Both the position numbers and the translations under genes were made by a program. A stretch of DNA of 11,397 nt from CAZAGT01 sp964484515 (lineage in GTDB: Bacteria; Desulfobacterota; DSM-4660; Desulfatiglandales; HGW-15). The notes below the pieces were generated by a model, which saw only the letters and a program-made list of their open reading frames with translations, had not been told where the DNA came from and searched no databases. How positions within the stretch are numbered: position 1 is the stretch's first letter; every line of letters starts with the position of its first letter. Shown in pieces: positions 10,220 to 11,397 of the stretch. Where the stretch lies: the NCBI GenBank assembly GCA_964484515.1, contig CAZAGT010000158.1, positions 1-11,397 on the forward strand, read 5' to 3'.

Positions 10220-10606
10220 TTGTTGCCAGGGAAGAACGTGGTCCTTTCCTTTATTCCGGCCGCCTGGACAGCGGTTTGTTCGGATCAGTGGCCCGGATAC
10301 AACATCGCAAAGGAGCTATTTGATGCCCACAATGCGATCCTCATCGGGATCTCGGTCGACAACATCCCCACCCTGTTTGCGTGGACCAACCACATGGGCA
10401 ACCTCTGGTTTCCGGTCCTCTCCAACTTCTATCCTCACGGCGGGTACGCTCAGAAGCTCGGCATCCTCCGCTTGAACGGCGTGACGGAGCGGGCCATCTT
10501 CGTGATCGACAAGCAAGTCATCATCCGCTACATCGACGTGCACGATATAAACAAACCGCCGCGGCTCAAGAGCATCGTCCGGGCGATGGAAGAGTTGGAT
10601 AACTAG
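10220..10606 (+). pseudogene. 5'-truncated peroxiredoxin (AhpC/TSA redoxin type), probably non-functional
   Basis: The frame encodes the C-terminal ~128 residues of a second, different peroxiredoxin, beginning at the KNVVLSFIPAAWTAVCSDQ active-site segment. It keeps the peroxidatic Cys (TxxC), GISVDNIPTLFAW, LSNFYPHGGYAQKLGILR and the characteristic SERAIFVIDK-like and IIRYIDVHDI strings. The normal N-terminal ~35 residues (first beta strands, VGDxAPDFTL) are missing: a stop at 10202-10204 closes the frame and no clear N-terminus was found in the other two frames. The only possible starts are TTG codons at 10220 and 10223 without a well-spaced ribosome binding site. The downstream terminator is intact. 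It may be an old gene cut by rearrangement next to perR, or a minor fragment still translated. Confidence 0.7.
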
Positions 10607-10623
10607 ATCGAATCGAGGTAATC

Positions 10624-10652
10624 AAGCCCCCCAAGGTCTGCTTGGGGGCTTT
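10624..10652 (+). terminator. Rho-independent terminator after the truncated peroxiredoxin
   Basis: AAGCCCCCCAAG (10624-10635) pairs with CTTGGGGGCTT (10641-10651) around a 5-nt loop GTCTG. This gives about 11 bp with one bulged C, followed by a short T-rich run (TTTCTC). It sits 18 bp past the stop codon. The weak T tract lowers certainty, but stem strength is high. It implies that a transcript once ended, or still ends, here. Confidence 0.8.
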
Positions 10653-10810
10653 CTCATGACCAACGTCTTCCTAGGTGATTTCAAAATTCCTACCCCGATC
10701 GCTAATTCCACGACCATTTTCCCGACGGGGACGTAGAGGGACGCAATCAACGGGATATCGTGTGTGGCCGGATGGCGGTCGAATTCTAGGTGGCTCGTTC
10801 ACGCTTTTGG

Positions 10811-10854
10811 TGCATTTTGGCGCTGATCCTGTTATCCTCTTCAACCAAAATGCA
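10811..10854. repeat. 10-bp perfect inverted repeat with 24-nt spacer
   Basis: TGCATTTTGG (10811-10820) is mirrored by CCAAAATGCA (10845-10854). A partial copy, CTTTTGG, directly precedes the left arm. It lies about 95 bp before the start of the small membrane protein gene and could be an operator pair, an mRNA hairpin or a remnant of a mobile element. No flanking duplication was seen. Confidence 0.45.
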
Positions 10855-10949
10855 AAGCCCTGTGCCGGCCACCCCGCGATTCCGCTCTGTCTCGCTGAGG
10901 ACGGGGCTGATCAAAGGCCTGCCAGCGCCAAAGAGAGGGGGTAGAGGTT

Positions 10950-11318
10950 ATGGCGGAGGAAAAGAAGGAAGTCCCACCGGGACTCAAGGCAAACGAGCAG
11001 GAGGCATTGGCCGACAAACTGGTGGGCGTGAAGTGGGGGCTCTTTTTCATTTGGATCGGCCTGGTCTTACTGTTGAAACTCGGTGCCGGCGGAGGCGTGC
11101 TCGGAATCGGAGCCATTGCCTTGGGGTTGCAGGTGGGCCGAAAGTACTTTAAATTGCCCTTCGAGTGGTTCTGGGTCATTGTCGGCTTGATCTTCATCCT
11201 CGTCGGTTTCTGGGACACTTTTGAAACTACACTACCCCTGGTAGCGGTTCTCCTTATCGTGGCGGGCCTGACCCTTCTCGTCTTCGCCCTTCAGGGCAAG
11301 AGCCTGATGAGAAAGTAG
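10950..11318 (+). CDS. Small multi-spanning membrane protein of unknown function
   Basis: The gene encodes 122 residues. A charged N-terminal tail (about 1-26, MAEEKKEVPPG) is followed by hydrophobic segments at about 27-45, 46-62, 71-88 and 95-113, ending in a basic tail (GKSLMRK). TM1-TM2 is Gly-rich (LGAGGGVLGIGAIALGL) and TM3 is aromatic (FEWFWVIVGL). No cysteine, histidine cluster or catalytic motif is visible, and the family is not recognised. The ATG at 10950 has GAGAGGGGGTAGAGG upstream; the best-spaced purine run is 10 or more nt away. It is monocistronic as far as the window shows. Codon use and hydrophobic periodicity make it a credible gene. Confidence 0.75.
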   Translation: MAEEKKEVPPGLKANEQEALADKLVGVKWGLFFIWIGLVLLLKLGAGGGVLGIGAIALGLQVGRKYFKLPFEWFWVIVGLIFILVGFWDTFETTLPLVAVLLIVAGLTLLVFALQGKSLMRK

Positions 11319-11397
11319 CCATTGGCCTTTTGACAGGTACTATACCCTAACGTTGCAAAAGTCGAGGATGCTGCAGATTCAAGACGCCGAGGGTGCA

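Larger units (their letters stand above)
10607..10949. other. Non-coding stretch between the peroxiredoxin remnant and the membrane protein
   Basis: Apart from the terminator at 10624-10652 and an inverted repeat at 10811-10854, no gene or RNA is recognisable. A frame opening with GTG at 10790 runs into the next gene but turns Gly/Arg/Lys-rich without any domain, so it is not called. Confidence 0.6.

Noticed and set aside
10790..11152. GTG-initiated plus-strand frame with a hydrophobic N-terminus
   Set aside because: After about 25 residues it becomes low-complexity Gly/Arg/Lys text overlapping the better-supported membrane protein frame.
11328..11352. TTGACA near the right edge as a promoter
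   Set aside because: A TTGACA hexamer is present but no -10 hexamer lies at 16-18 nt, and no gene start is visible before the edge.

Overview
The window looks like a chromosomal segment from a Gram-negative bacterium: it has an RND/MFP/OMF tripartite pump, secreted c-type cytochromes and a Tat-exported enzyme. Codons are GC-rich and Shine-Dalgarno sites are strong (AAGGAGG-like). Use of UGA as selenocysteine, a PerR-type regulator, a di-heme peroxidase and a small cytochrome c suggest a respiratory anaerobe or microaerophile (NC10, Nitrospirota or deltaproteobacterial-type lineages would fit). This placement is inference, because no rRNA or marker gene is present.

Layout. (1) Positions 1-4194, minus strand: an RND permease running off the left edge (994 residues visible) and its membrane fusion protein, coupled by an ATGA overlap. 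(2) Positions 4195-4426: a divergent promoter region holding a perfect 10-bp palindrome. (3) Positions 4427-6052, plus strand: a TolC-type outer-membrane factor that completes the pump. (4) Positions 6109-10080, minus strand: five co-directional genes, in transcription order perR-like regulator, selenocysteine peroxiredoxin, di-heme cytochrome c peroxidase/MauG, Tat-exported metallophosphoesterase, and a small monohaem cytochrome c. Gaps are 20-77 bp, so this may be one operon. (5) Positions 10220-10606, plus strand: a second, 5'-truncated peroxiredoxin, followed by a good intrinsic terminator. (6) Positions 10607-10949: no gene, one 10-bp inverted repeat. (7) Positions 10950-11318: a small unknown membrane protein.

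The central observation is that the peroxiredoxin gene is interrupted by a single in-frame TGA exactly at the peroxidatic cysteine (TFVU instead of TFVC). A 7-bp hairpin with an AGUU loop lies 10 nt downstream, as expected for a bacterial SECIS. A conventional gene caller would split this gene into two fragments. The protein also lacks the usual C-terminal resolving cysteine and has two well-supported start sites. Together with an upstream regulator that keeps every PerR metal-ligand position, the block reads as a peroxide-sensing and peroxide-removal locus spanning cytoplasm (Sec-peroxiredoxin) and periplasm (di-heme peroxidase, cytochrome c). The phosphoesterase's role in it is not evident.
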